DNA of 64,000 bases from Citrus sinensis (Eukaryota; Streptophyta; Magnoliopsida; Sapindales; Rutaceae): NCBI RefSeq assembly GCF_022201045.2, contig NC_068558.1, forward strand, positions 5,919,501 through 5,983,500, read 5' to 3'. Below, one piece after another: positions 19,951-32,086 of this stretch; positions within the stretch are counted from its first letter, which is position 1, and the number at the start of each line of letters is the position of its first letter. The position numbers and the translations under genes were made by a program. The notes below the pieces were generated by a model. It searched no databases. It saw only the letters and a list, made by a program, of their open reading frames with translations, and had not been told where the DNA came from.

Positions 19951-20040
19951 TGGCTAATGTTGATAGAAATATTTTTTGGGGGTTAAAATGAAAAAAAGGG
20001 AATTTTTTTTGGTTATTACTATAAATTTCCCGTAATAAAT
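19951..20040 (-). repeat. MULE right end: ~81-bp terminal inverted repeat plus TSD
   Basis: TIR 19951-20031, from TGGCTAATGTTGATAG to TAAATTTCCC, inverted relative to 12586-12666. The TSD copy GTAATAAAT is at 20032-20040. Confidence 0.92.
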
Positions 20041-21479
20041 AGAGAGAGATTTTTAAGAAGAAAAGATTTGGGAAGTATCTATATGATCCTGCATCACGTA
20101 GTCGTATGCCAGCAGGGAATTAATTGCCAATTTTCTACTATTCATCGCATGTGTCCTTACGATGCCCAGTCAATTTTCACTTGTTCTTTCTTTACAAGTT
20201 ACAGTGACGAGAAATGGACCACGTGGCATTCACTTGTACCTTTTTCTCTAGGAACCTCTTGATTTGGGTAGCCCACCAGGAACGATACGGGTTTTGCCAT
20301 TGGTTTCCATTCCAGTAAACTAAATGCCCCCAGATATATTTCTAAAGACACTTCCCCTAATGCATATATACCCTCTTATTGAGAATAGGGGATATGGGGC
20401 CTGCATTTGGGTTCTCAGCTGAAGCACAATTTGAAATGACGACCAAACAAATTGTGCATAGATTGACGTAATAGAAAAAATTAAATGCAAAACAATCGGA
20501 ACCACTTTATTCCAATCGCAATCTCACACAAAAATAAATGAAAGTTGGAATAATAATTAAGTTTCCTAACAATGCATGTGATTTTTTTTTTGTTTGGACC
20601 TTTTTCTCGTGTCTTTGTGTGTTCGTACGTAATTATTGAACAAGACGAACAGTTAACAGTAGAAAATATAGGTTAAAGCATCAAAAGTCAAAACTGTTAA
20701 GTACGAAAAGGTAGTTATATTATTTATATTGAGGCTGGCGTTAAGTTACGTTGCACGTGACTTACGTCTCTTACAACAACAGTATTCGGTTTCACCAGTG
20801 GTATTGTTGCTGTGAGAGGACCGTAAGTTACGTTCTTATATTGAACTCCAATGTTTACTCAATTGAGTGACAATTCAAGTTTTATCAAGAGTCTTAGCTG
20901 TACGAACGGCATTCTAATTATGAAAAAGGATCGTCTAATTCATAATTCAATGCATGAATTTAATGCACAGCAAGATCAAGGGAAAATACCAAATAGCTAT
21001 GTTCGGAAGAAGGCAATAACAGAAAAATGGCTCTTTTTCAATTAATTATATTACGAGAGATGAAAGAAAGATTGTTTCTAAATTAAATAAATGATAGATT
21101 TGTGTTCAACCATAAGCTTTTAAGTAAGTTTGGATTATTATTCTATATATATATAGAAGTTTTCTAATTAAGGATCCCTGAATTTAATAAAGTCAGGGAT
21201 AAAATAAAAGATAAAACAAACACATATTCTAATGCACTATATTTTGTCCTATAGTGTATTGAAATTTAATTTTTTTTAATCTTTTAGCTAATCTCTTATT
21301 TTATTAAAATTAAAGATATTTCATTGGAAAATCATTATACATGCGCACGCGCGCACACACACACATTAAAGTTTTACTTTTGCATTATTTTGAATGCAAG
21401 CGTATATGTAAAGTGACTTTTTTTTAATTAAAAAAAATTTATTAATAAGAAAAAAATGAAAGAAAAATTACGAGTTAAG
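20041..21479. other. Intergenic stretch right of the MULE
   Basis: No gene supported. Contains a short CA/CG dinucleotide run near 21340-21365 and AT-rich DNA. Confidence 0.5.
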
Positions 21480-23290
21480 TAACAAAACAATAATTAGGCA
21501 AATCTCAAGCATCTTCTAAAAGGTTCTTCCGAATAGAAATTCATGGGTAATCCCACCACATGAAGGAATTTCAAGATAATCCCAAGTTTACCAAAGAATC
21601 AGCAATAGAATTCCCTCTCTATAAATATGAGAGAACCTTAGGATGCCTTTGGTATTGTTTTTTAATTGGTGTTTTCTATCCTTAATTTAGATAAGGAAAA
21701 CCATGTGTTTTAATGTGATGTTTTTATAAGTTAAAATGTGTTTGGTAGTTTATTTTAAAATAATAGATAAAAAAATGAAAACAATGAAAATGTGTTTAGT
21801 TGTTTGTTTGAAAAAGTGAGGATAGTGAGAGTAAAGAATTATTTATTATTTAATAGTTGTATTATTTTTTTTTGTACGAGTTATTATCATTAAGTGTAAT
21901 TACTTTATTTAAAATTGTCTTCTATTATTCTAAAAGTCATTTTACAGAATAAAATATAAAATTAAATAGTTTAAATAGCATAATGCAATATAGCAAAGCG
22001 AAAAAAAAAATTATGCTATAAATTTTTAATTAAAATATCATTGATTGATTGTATTTTATTTTTTATTTTAAAATTTGCTTTTGTGTGTTTTACAATAATA
22101 TTGCATTACAATCATGTAAATAAATTTTATTTATAACATAATAATATTTGAAAAATATATAATTACTTTCTAATTTTTATATATTTGTTAATATTGACTA
22201 GGAGGATGTAACTTTTTTATTGATATATGTTCAACGGAGCTGGCTACGGTACACTTACAGACCAGGTTAAGCCAGCTCCCCAAGGGTGCCATTTGCGTGC
22301 CTTGGTTCCACATGCGGGGACACGTGGAGTGCATGGAGTGGGTGTGTATGTTACAGAATCTGTAACATACATATTCAACAGCATTTAGAAAAGTGTTATT
22401 ATTTTTCATTTTTAAATTATATATAAAATAAATTAAAATGGATGATCCACTTATAAAAAAGATACCAAATAAATATAATTTTCTTTTGTTGTTATCAATC
22501 ATTATTATATATATAATATATTCCTTGTTGTACCCACATATGCATTGGGAAAAGTGGTCATAGAGTTAAATTGTGTGCCCATTCACTCTCTCAAAAGAGA
22601 ATGAAAACTGAAGAACACTAATACGGGGTTCTCTAATTTTCTTTATAAAGTTTAAAGAGCAAAAATGATTTGTTTTCCAATTCTGTAGCGTTTTCTTAAA
22701 GAATGAGTCCGCCAAACAAATTTTATATATTTTCTTTTTAAAAAAATAAAAAACAACAAATAAAAAATAGTACCAAATGCATCTTAAATTTCATCTTCTT
22801 TAGTAATCGAAGACAATTAACTCAATTTTAAAGAGGCCCATAAAGGTTATAATCTTAATTAGTGAGGCACAGAAATACCACAGAAGAGTCACTCTCTAAC
22901 TCTACTATGCGTCAAACATTATGGAAGGCAACCTCAATAGCTAGGATAATAGCATATAACTCTGCAAACAAAGGCACTATGATGGCCAGGGTGCAAAGCA
23001 AAGCAATCTTTAAAGATGCCATTAAAGTTTCTACAAATAGTAGTACAAGACGAATCACTTGAACCCATCTCTATTAATTTTAACCCAAAAAGTTAGTACC
23101 GTGAAAATCTTTGGAGCTCGAGGTAAAGGCTTGTTCAAATTAAAAATTTCATAGATGGGGGGGCATTTCCAATGGGATGACCAGGGCATGTCATACTTTT
23201 TTTTTTTTGACAATAGGGTATGTCATACTTAAATAAACTAAATGGGAAGACACACAGGCTTGAACAGGAGGAGCTGGAATCATCAAATTG
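21480..23290 (-). pseudogene. Retroelement RNase H domain relic, split by a MITE
   Basis: On the minus strand, broken frames between about 23290 and 22790 read VKINRDGSSDSSC, then FAELYAIILAIEVAFHN and VELESDSSVV. After the inserted element, 21640-21480 continues with YREGNSIADSLVNLGL and a WWDYP segment. This is the order of the RNase H domain of plant non-LTR retrotransposon polyproteins (DG...AEL.A...ES DS...REGN..AD.L). Several stops and frame changes show an old dead copy. No reverse transcriptase was recognised upstream. Confidence 0.7.
21641..22782. mobile_element. MITE-like element of ~1.14 kb inserted in the RNase H relic
   Basis: Ends are inverted: GGATGCCTTTGGTATTGTTT at 21641 against the reverse complement of the sequence ending TAGTACCAAATGCAT at 22782. 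CTTA flanks both sides (21637-21640 and 22783-22786), compatible with a 3-4 bp target duplication (TTA, as in PIF/Harbinger). The interior is AT-rich with no transposase. Removing it rejoins the RNase H relic. Confidence 0.7.
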
Positions 23291-24498
23291 TCAAAAGCAC
23301 AATTTATTTCTTGATTTCTATAAGAAATAAATGATCAATGGATTCTTTTATTTAAAGAGAAAATGCCATGATCATTGAGGGCTTACTTAACATACTACCG
23401 AGGATTCAAATAAACTTGGCAAAAAAAAAAAAATTATTTTTCAACGGTTCAACTAATTATTCAATGAGTCTGCCGTAGCACATTTATATGTATAATAAAT
23501 ATGCGAAAAAGTTGTTATATTTTGACAATCATTTTATAAATTTCGGATTGCAATTAAACTTTGCCCATAAGAAGTATGGTCTACACCAAATGTGACACTA
23601 AAATTAAAAGACTTTTTGGTGTTTCTTAAAAGAGGAGGGCAGGTGTTGCGTATATATTTTCTTTTTCTTCTGGTTTTCTACGACTTCAAACTACCATGCC
23701 AACTACTTGAGAGATTAAAGATTTTTTTTAAGCTTCAATCACATTAATTAACTTCAAGACAAGAAGTAAAGATCAAAATTTTTCAAGAAACACAAGGGTA
23801 ACAACTTAGGTAAACAACTAGCGTAAACTTTAATTAAGACCAACCACTATCAGCCACGTGTCCCACGAGGGCATAACACACAACATGCAAACATTGTCAT
23901 GCTGATGTGTCAAGTGCTAACTGTTTTGTCTCCAACACATAAACTAGTTGAATTACACGACAACAGGGGAGGACACCTTTTATTAAAAATAAATAAAAAA
24001 TTACAAGACAAAATGAAACCTTGAAAATTGAGACGGCAGTGCACGAAGGGAAGCTTTGTGAAGGAGAGAGTGACACTTCGTACATAGAGAACAGCTTTAA
24101 TCAATTGGCATTGGAGTTTCCTCATGTTGGGTTGGCTTAATCCCTAGATTTTCACTTAATTTTGTCTTGCTTTTTTTTTTTTCCCCAAATCTTTTTTCGG
24201 ACTCTCCAAAGTAAAATTTTAACCCAAATCCCAAAACAAGAGAAAGAAATTAAAAAAAAAAAAAAAAACTTAGTAAACTCTGTTACTCTGTGTATACTAC
24301 TCATACATATTTATTGATCCCTTAAATTATTATTTATTTGTTTTTTCTTGTCATGGTTGTATTCACTCTTTTGAATACATTCTTGTTCTTTCAAATATAA
24401 GCTGAAAAAGATCCTTTTTTTTTTGTTGCTTCACTCGTTTTCCTCTAAATATTCCGAACTTTAATTGGTGTATGTGCGAGTTATATAGAGAGTGAAAA
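23291..24498. other. Intergenic, upstream of KAS III
   Basis: AT-rich; the distal part has no features. The final few hundred bases are the presumed KAS III promoter and 5' UTR. Confidence 0.5.
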
Positions 24499-27400
24499 AT
24501 GGCAAGTGCATCTGGGCTGTTTACACCTTCAGTTCCAAGCCTGAGGAGGAGGGTTCAGCCTTCAACATGGAAATATCGATCTGGGTTTTGCTTCTCTCAG
24601 GGAACCTTTAGGAGGGTACTGTGCTCCAGCACCATTGCTGGTTCTGAGAAGAGTGTGTCTTCTTCCGAATCTAGAGCACCCAGGTGATTTTTTGTTTTCC
24701 CCCCGTTTGTTTCTCTATGTGATTCATTGCTTCTTTCTTTCTGCTTTGGTAGTCAAAATGGGTGTTCAATGCTAGTAGATTCGTTTTTGTTTAGTTTTTA
24801 GCTGGTGAAAGGTGGTTGTTTAATGGGCTTTGGACCTCGTTGCTTATAAAGGTTTGTTATATTGTTGAATGAAGTAGACATTTTATTGCTGTAGATTTTT
24901 TTTTTTTTTTGGGTTAAAAATTCATTACTAAATTGCTTATGTGCGAGCAGTTGTCATGTAGAAGTGATGAAAGAGATTCTTTACTTGACTAAATGATGAA
25001 AGCCTTTCAAGACTTGGAATTTAGAGTCCGTATATATAAGGGTTTTTGTGGGTTGGCTTTACTAGTTTCATGATATATTACCATCTCATAGGGAAACAGA
25101 AAAAGTAGTGTTGCTTGCTCTTATTAGAGACTGCCATGCATGCTTCTGATGATCAGTTTGAGCTGAAATTTTGTTCGAATCTGCCTTTTCCCTGAGGATA
25201 GCTAACCTTCTAGAAATATATTACTTACAAGGAGTGTGAGTGAAGCCTTGTAATTCATATGGTTGCTTCGGTCTTTGGAAGGACTAACTTAGTATTACCA
25301 GAATAGTTCGAAAGACATATCTCAGTTGTGAGTTTAATAGAAATAAGAATTCGGGCTTGTACAGCATCAGTACTGCTCTCTATGAAGTTGTAAGAGTTTT
25401 TCAGCTTTTGGTTTTGTGAAGGTGATGTAGAAAATCTAACTCAAGTCTGAAATTGCAGAAAAGTGCAAATTCTGGTTCATTTGGCTAACTCTGAGAAGTT
25501 GACATCCTATACATTACTATTTTTCTTGTTGACCAGCATTTACTTGGCTCACTCCAATTTGACCAGAAGCTTGACTGTTGTCTGTTTTTGTGATGCATTA
25601 ATTTTGGTAGAAAAGTTTCAGACTGTTTATTCGTAGCCTCTTCTGCATCAGTTACAAGGTCTGGTGATTCTGTAGGTTTTAAAAAAACTGCAACTAAATT
25701 GCTGTAACAGTCCTTGTTAGTTTTCTTTATGGTTTAAACTAGACAATCTTGTAATACAAACTAAAATATTCAGGGATGTTGAAGTTAGCTATGGGTTTTT
25801 AGATGTAATCTTTCAAGTATCTGCTCTCAGATTTAATAGTGCCCGGTTTCACTTTTGGTTGGGAAAGCAATACAGAGAAACAGTTTCAGGCTTTGGGGCC
25901 GCCTATTTTTGCGATTTGGAGGACTATGTGTAGCACCTAGTTTTAAGAGCATGACTTATCGAATGTCAATGTGGTGATCTGAAGTTGATCTGCTTGTTAG
26001 CAAATTCTTGGAGCAAAGGAATATGGTTTTCCTCATTAGCTATACTCATTTCAGTGTTGAATGGACTTATGTTGTAATAATCGTCGTAACTTCTTGTTAT
26101 ATTCTTATTTTCCTGTTACTGTATATGGTTAATGCTTGGTTTCAGAGTACCTTTATATCTCCTGCTTGAATGCTTTTAAGTTTTGAGCTTTGAAATATTA
26201 TCATCCTCTCATGGGTGCTTAGTCCATGACATTTGCTCTACATTTCATGTGTTGAATAACTAATCAGTGAAATGAACCTCGTCCATGGTATTGGTGATGA
26301 TGTCCTAGTACAACCTAGATTTGCCATGAAGCTAACTCAACATAGAACGGAGCATGCTAGGGTCTTCCCATTTTTTATTAAACTAGATGTAACAAAAGTT
26401 GATCCTGGTTATTGGTCTATGTGCTCTGTATGATAACTCTAGCCTGGCCTGCGGGAATTTTCATCTGATTTCTGTTTTTATTCAATGAAATGAGGATTTG
26501 GCTTAAAAATGAAAATTTGACTGCTGTATCCACTCTTGTTGCGTGCCTAAAACAAAATACAGACTCATCAATAGAGGGTGCAAGTTGGTTGGATGTGGCT
26601 CAGCAGTGCCAACTCTTCAGATTTCCAATGATGATCTCGCAAAAATAGTTGACACTTCTGATGAATGGATCTCTGTTCGAACTGGGATTCGAAATCGACG
26701 CGTTCTATCAGGTTAGTTGATACTTGCGCAGCATGTTAGCATCATGTACAGGGTAAACATGAGCAGTCTGGCCGGCTTTTCATGCTCTGCAGCTCAGCTG
26801 CTTGAGTCTTGTCTACAAAAGCTGCTTCAGCCTTGAGGAAGGCCATTCAGCTTGACGAGTCTGGGTGTAGCTAGTCTGAATATGGTTTAATTAAATGTTT
26901 CCCAACACTATGGTTGTCCACTTGGTCTACTCAAATTTGGTTGAACTTTGACCCTACTGTATTGTCAGACTTAGAGTTCTAAGTTCTGTAGCTTTTTCAC
27001 CTGTAGATAACAGGTAGTTTATGCATCGATTGCCACATGATCTAATTATCTGTTGGATAATTTAAAAAAAAAGGAAAAAAGAAAAAAACAACTTACGTTT
27101 CTATTGTATAACATCTTCTTGCCCTGATCACTGTTACAGGCAAAGAAAGCTTGACTGGTCTAGCTGTAGAGGCAGCAAGTAGAGCTCTTCAGATGGCAGA
27201 GGTGAACCCTGAAGATGTTGACCTTGTGTTGATGTGCACATCTACTCCAGAGGATCTTTTCGGTGGTGCTACTCAGGTAAGGGTGATGAGATTATATATA
27301 TCCAGAATTAAATGAACACACGTCAAACACAGTAGTTTTTGTTCTTGATGTGAGCTGTGTTTATGCTTCTGATTCTGTAGTGTTGTGACTTTCTGTGCAC

Positions 27401-29932
27401 TTAGGCAGTTTCTTGCATGACATGTGGATTAACATCAGCTTATGATGTGCCAAATTGAAACAAAAAATTAGTTTTCATACACAATTATTTCTTATGAGGA
27501 ATCTTGAGCAAGTGCTAAAATACTGATTTGCATACTGCAGAACTTTCAAGATGCTCTGCATATTTCATGCGAGAGCCGATGTTCTTCCATTAATGTCTTT
27601 TACATTGGCTTGGAATTGCTACAACTCTAACATTGAAATATGCTCCTCTTTGTCTGTTATGTTGTAATTGTCAGATTCCAAAGGCACTTGGCTGCAAAAA
27701 CAATCCTTTAGCTTACGATATTACAGCTGCATGTAGTGGATTTCTTTTGGGTCTTGTCTCAGCCGCTTGTCATATTAGGGGTAACAAGTTTGTTCACTTG
27801 GCTATAAAAGCAGTATTTGTTACATATTCCAAGGCTTGTACGATTAAGTCTTCACCTGTATAAATTACAGGAGGCGGGTTTCGCAATGTTCTAGTGATTG
27901 GGGGTGATGCTCTTTCTCGATTTACTGATTGGACGGATAGAGGATCCTGCATTCTGTTTGGGGATGCTGCGGGTGCCGTGTTAGTGCAGGTAATGACAGT
28001 CTATGTTTCACTCTTTTACAGGGTACAGAGTAATAGTTTGTTGGTTGACTAGCCGTGATGCTGTTATTGAAGAAGTAATCTTTCCCATATTAGCAAAGTC
28101 TGCCATCCAAATATTAACAATGAATCCTTTTCTTGAATAAAAGAACTATAGAGAAAGATAATACATTATATGTCTCATGGTTTGTTTATTTGTCCAGCGT
28201 GTTACTTCAGTTCTGTTTTTGCATGGGTATAATAAAAGAGGCAAAAGTAACTGCATTTTGGCATATATGCGACAGTCAGATACTTTCTCATATAGTCATA
28301 TTTCTGAATCCACAAATTTGGGGATTGTATGAATCTAATTTCTGGATATTCATTAATTATCCCCACCCCACTAGTTGTATTTCTTGCTTGGTTAAATGTT
28401 CCCTCATTCCATAATTGAAAAAAAAAAACGTGGATATTCGCACCAACAATTTTCTTTAGTCCACGTAACTTGGGATTCTAGCATCTACTGACAAATTAAG
28501 AGGGCCGGCTACTTCTTTTAAATATTATTCTGTCAGCTATATTTAGTAGTTCCTCCAGAGCAGTTGATTATCAGCGGGAAATCTCTTATGTCATCTTGTA
28601 TGCTATGTTTTTTGTTTGTTTAAGTATCATCAATAAAATAACTCTGTTATGTTCTTGTCCCTGATTCACATCCATTATGTGTAAGATTGCTCATATAAGG
28701 GTCCGTCAAGGAGTTACTGTTATCTCACTGCTTTTCTTCCACATATATTATTCATTTCACTTGCAATATAATGCTTCTACAGGCCTGTGACAGTGAGGAT
28801 GATGGTTTAATTAGTTTTGATGTGCATAGTGATGGTGAAGGTGGCAGGTACGTGTTCCCCCCCCCCACAACAACCCCCCCCCCCCCCCCCCCAAAACCCG
28901 CCAGCAGACAGGCTTTGTGTTTCTTTCTTTGATGAAGATAATGGATATTTGATCCTCCTCATTGCAGACATCTAAATGCTTGCATCAAAGGAAATCAAAC
29001 CAATGATGCATTGGGTTCTAATGGTTCGGTGCTAGCCTTCCCTCCTCAACACTACTCTTATTCAAGCATTTATATGAATGGCAAAGAAGTTTTCCGTTTT
29101 GCAGTCCGAGTGGTGCCACAGACCATTGAGTCTGCCCTTGAAAAGGCTGGTCTGACGATGTCCAGCATTGATTGGTTACTTCTTCATCAGGTATGGGATA
29201 TATGATCTGTTATATATTCACCTTCTTATCAGTAAGTCCACCCTGGAGATATACTTAAAAACAGTTTGGCCTGTGAAATGAGGTCTTCATTTTCAAGTCT
29301 TTATAATTTTATGCACACAAGAGAATATTCCATAGAGAGTGAACTCGAATCAGAAGGGTTCTAGCTCAAAATGATGTTAATATGATGAGATCAAAATGTG
29401 GGTCTAGATTTCTCTTTCATATTAGTAGTAGATATTAGAATATTTTGCCAGCCACTTAGGAGGATGACTTTCGTTAGCTATTCAATTCTGATATATGCTG
29501 CCTGCATCTGTAAAAGATTATGAGCTAAGCATAAAAAATCTGCTCGCCTAAATGCAGTGCTTCTCTGAAGGGACTTTCAAACACATCCCTAGGATTTGTC
29601 AATATGTGACATATTAGACACTTCTTACTTGTATCACTGATGATAAATTACTAACAGACAACTCATGAAAGGTAGAAGAACAAGTACTGATAAAAGATTA
29701 AAAATTGCAGGCAAACCAGAGGATCATAGATGCAGTTGCAAACCGTTTAGATGTCCCAATGGAACGTGTTATATCAAACTTGGCAAATTATGGTAACACA
29801 AGTGCTGCATCCATTCCGCTAGCATTAGATGAAGCAGTTCGAAGTGGGAAGGTCAAGCCAGGTCATACTATTGCTGCTGCGGGTTTTGGTGCTGGTCTAA
29901 CTTGGGGTTCTGCTATTCTTAGATGGGGATGA
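24499..29932 (+). CDS. 3-oxoacyl-ACP synthase III (KAS III), plastid, eight exons
   Basis: Exons 24499-24683, 26563-26711, 27140-27276, 27675-27780, 27871-27989, 28783-28847, 28968-29190 and 29711-29932 join into 401 residues, the usual length. KAS III condenses acetyl-CoA with malonyl-ACP, the first step of plastid fatty-acid synthesis. Residues 1 to about 60 are Ser/Arg-rich without acidic clusters, as in a chloroplast transit peptide. The thiolase-fold catalytic triad is intact: C177 in [10 protein letters not shown]327 in LLLHQAN and N357 in [25 protein letters not shown] and the glycine-rich [13 protein letters not shown] terminus are also typical. Intron 1 is about 1.9 kb. Intron 6 holds two long C runs. 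The 3' end converges on the GT47 gene about 0.6 kb away. Confidence 0.96.
28857..28892 (+). repeat. Poly-C tract in KAS III intron 6
   Basis: Ten C residues, ACAACAA, then nineteen C residues, starting ten bases after the exon 6 donor. Very unusual in this AT-rich context. Confidence 0.9.
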
Positions 29933-30543
29933 GAATTTACTATCAATGACCAGTACCGAAGAGAAAGGAAAATATGTTACAGTGAGATGTGCTTGAATCC
30001 ATGCTCCCCGATACATATGTATTGTGGTTAATTGGGGAGGTTGCAGTCTCATAATCTCCATCAGCTCCATCCTGTTCGTTTGAAGCATCAGCTCCATCCT
30101 GTTTGTTTGAAGTTTGTTACTTCGCAAATGGCGCTCCTAATAACTTATTAATTTTTTTTTTCCCAGTCAGTCTTGAGCTTCCCTAATTTCCATTTTTCAG
30201 CGGGTTATGAATAATTGCAGTGTGAACAGCGTCCACAAAATGTGGTAAAAACTTAAAATATTTACAAGATGACAGTATTGTGTACATTACAGAAATTTAA
30301 GCTGCTTCTGTTTGCTATTATGTTACTTCCAAACATTATACACATTTCCACAAACTGTGCCCCAACATTAAGTGAGTAAAACCATCAATATCATAATTTA
30401 TAATCAATGAAAATACAAATCAGTCTATTTCCTCGGCATCTTTGCTGAGAATACTAATTAGTATAAACAAATTTAAACAGGAAAAAGAAAATGGTGATTA
30501 AATAATTTTTACAATGCCAAGAAGACTAATAGAACTCGTTAGT
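29933..30543. other. Convergent 3' region between KAS III and GT47 genes
   Basis: Holds both 3' UTRs. A short direct repeat (CATCAGCTCCATCCTGTT.GTTTGAAG, two copies near 30058-30113) is visible. No other gene. Confidence 0.5.
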
Positions 30544-31902
30544 TCATTGACTTGACACTTTGAGCTTGGATCTAATCCTTTCTAAAGTACCCTCAATTGC
30601 AATATCGAAAGCATCCTTTTTAGCCTTCAAACCCAGAGTACTCTCATGCCTTCTGTAAATAACTCCGGGCATCAACTCAATAACTCTCTCCCTCATCCTC
30701 CTCACCTTAGCATTTGGTATGCTCATCAACACATCAACAATCTTCAATCCTTTAAACACCACATCTTCCTTTGGTATAAACACTGAAAACTCGTCATACA
30801 TCTCCCCAGGCAAATGCCACACATACTGGGATTTTGCTGACTGCTCTTCAAAGAAAACTGGAATGCAACCTGCAAGAAACCCATCGAAAGTTGACCTCCT
30901 AGTTGGTGTATCCCCTGGTGGCTGCAAGCAGAACGTTGCTCGCAACATTGGCCTCATAAATCTAATAGGATCGTGCTCACAGATCCCATTAGAACAATCC
31001 ACAATGTCACACACTTTGTTAAAATGCCCTCCACCTCCAGCAGCAGCAACAACTTCACTGCTGTGATTGCTTTTACATTCATTTCTAATACTTCTCCTAA
31101 TATTTGGATTAGCACCAACCCCTCCTCCACCGGCAAACAACATCAACGTGCTTCTTCTTGAATTCCTCACTCTCTTCACCCACGACTCAAAAAGATTCAA
31201 ACTTGATGGGTGATAACTCGTGGGATAAGGCACAGCTTGTTCTTGCCAAGGCCATGTTCTGCCCTCAGGGAGCAAAGCTGTGACATTGTAAAACTCCGGA
31301 ACTTCAAGAAAGGACGTTCCCCATACAGGAGGATCAACATGTAAGGGCTGCGAAAATTCCCAAGCCGGCCTTGCCATCACCAAGAAATGATCATGCCCCG
31401 CAAAACGATCCCATATCTCAGGCTGATCATCATATCGCAAGAAGTTGTACAATTCAAGACCGTGTTGTCTGCTGAAGTTGGTTTCGGAGCCGTACAAATA
31501 TTTTAACCCGTCAAGGGCTGCATAATAAGGCACGTAAATGGCATTCGCAGAGGCGGGATCTTGAGTCAAGCAAGGGTACTCCAAAATCCTGCGGTGGAAA
31601 ATGAGTTCCAGCAGGAGAGGGTCAGTGCGGTACCAGCTGTGAGAATCGTTGTGGGTTTTGGGACCGAGGCCGTGGTTTTGTAAATAAGAACAGAAATCGC
31701 CAAACAGAGGATAGGCAGAGCAGTTTGAGAGGAGATCAAAATTGAACCGTGATGGGAGCCATCTGACGTAGATCCAACGGTTGGTGCAGTCCTCTGATTC
31801 AACGGTTGAGATTTGATAGGATAAGTCTAATTTGAGAAAGATGACGAAGAAGAAGAAGAATGTGATAATGTGAAAAGCAGCAGATGATTTGCAGCAGGCC
31901 AT
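30544..31902 (-). CDS. Exostosin-family GT47 glycosyltransferase (xyloglucan galactosyltransferase MUR3/XLT2-like)
   Basis: A single uninterrupted 452-residue frame. Residues about 11-29 are a hydrophobic signal anchor (FHIITFFFFFVIFLKLDL), giving the type II topology of Golgi glycosyltransferases with a lumenal catalytic domain. The GT47 exostosin domain follows: C-x-NRWIYVRWLPSRFN, YVPYYAALDGL, GHDHFLVMARPAWEF, then RSTLMLFAGGGG, RATFCLQPPGDTPTRRSTFD and GCIPVFF. The PPGD..TRRS.FD..L.GCIPV block is the nucleotide-sugar region of the MUR3 group, which adds galactose to xyloglucan side chains. The exact member and acceptor site cannot be told. Asn-x-Ser/Thr sites fit a lumenal protein. Lack of introns is usual here. 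It is divergent from the DOG1-like gene 0.6 kb away. Confidence 0.9.
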   Translation of the reverse strand: MACCKSSAAFHIITFFFFFVIFLKLDLSYQISTVESEDCTNRWIYVRWLPSRFNFDLLSNCSAYPLFGDFCSYLQNHGLGPKTHNDSHSWYRTDPLLLELIFHRRILEYPCLTQDPASANAIYVPYYAALDGLKYLYGSETNFSRQHGLELYNFLRYDDQPEIWDRFAGHDHFLVMARPAWEFSQPLHVDPPVWGTSFLEVPEFYNVTALLPEGRTWPWQEQAVPYPTSYHPSSLNLFESWVKRVRNSRRSTLMLFAGGGGVGANPNIRRSIRNECKSNHSSEVVAAAGGGGHFNKVCDIVDCSNGICEHDPIRFMRPMLRATFCLQPPGDTPTRRSTFDGFLAGCIPVFFEEQSAKSQYVWHLPGEMYDEFSVFIPKEDVVFKGLKIVDVLMSIPNAKVRRMRERVIELMPGVIYRRHESTLGLKAKKDAFDIAIEGTLERIRSKLKVSSQ

Positions 31903-32047
31903 GAAAAGAAAAAGAGGGTTTGGACTTGAGATGGAGAGTTTTTGGTAAAGATAGAATTTGTGTTGTAAAAATTATACATGTCACCACTTATTACTGGCGT
32001 CTGCCAACACGACGCTGTTGCTATGTGTCCGTGAATTTTGGCCCTTT

Positions 32048-32086
<39 letters not shown>

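Larger units (their letters stand above)
12586..20031. mobile_element. Complete Mutator-like element with transposase and ULP1-type protease genes (Kaonashi-like MULE)
   Basis: The element is 7,446 bp. It is flanked by a perfect 9-bp target-site duplication GTAATAAAT (12577-12585 and 20032-20040), the size expected for Mutator-type insertion. Termini begin GGGAAATTTA and end TAAATTTCCC. Inside are a MuDR-type transposase (13338-15974, plus), a convergent DUF1985/Ulp1 cysteine-protease gene (16181-19117, minus), and two palindrome arrays at 12929-13262 and 19186-19590. Both genes are full length without visible stops or frameshifts, and the TSD is unmutated, so insertion looks recent and autonomy is plausible. 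ULP1-bearing MULEs are an established plant subgroup; the assignment here rests on the domains seen. Confidence 0.95.

Noticed and set aside
22188-22502. A 104-residue minus-strand frame
   Set aside because: It lies inside the MITE that splits the RNase H relic and has low-complexity, compositionally biased sequence.
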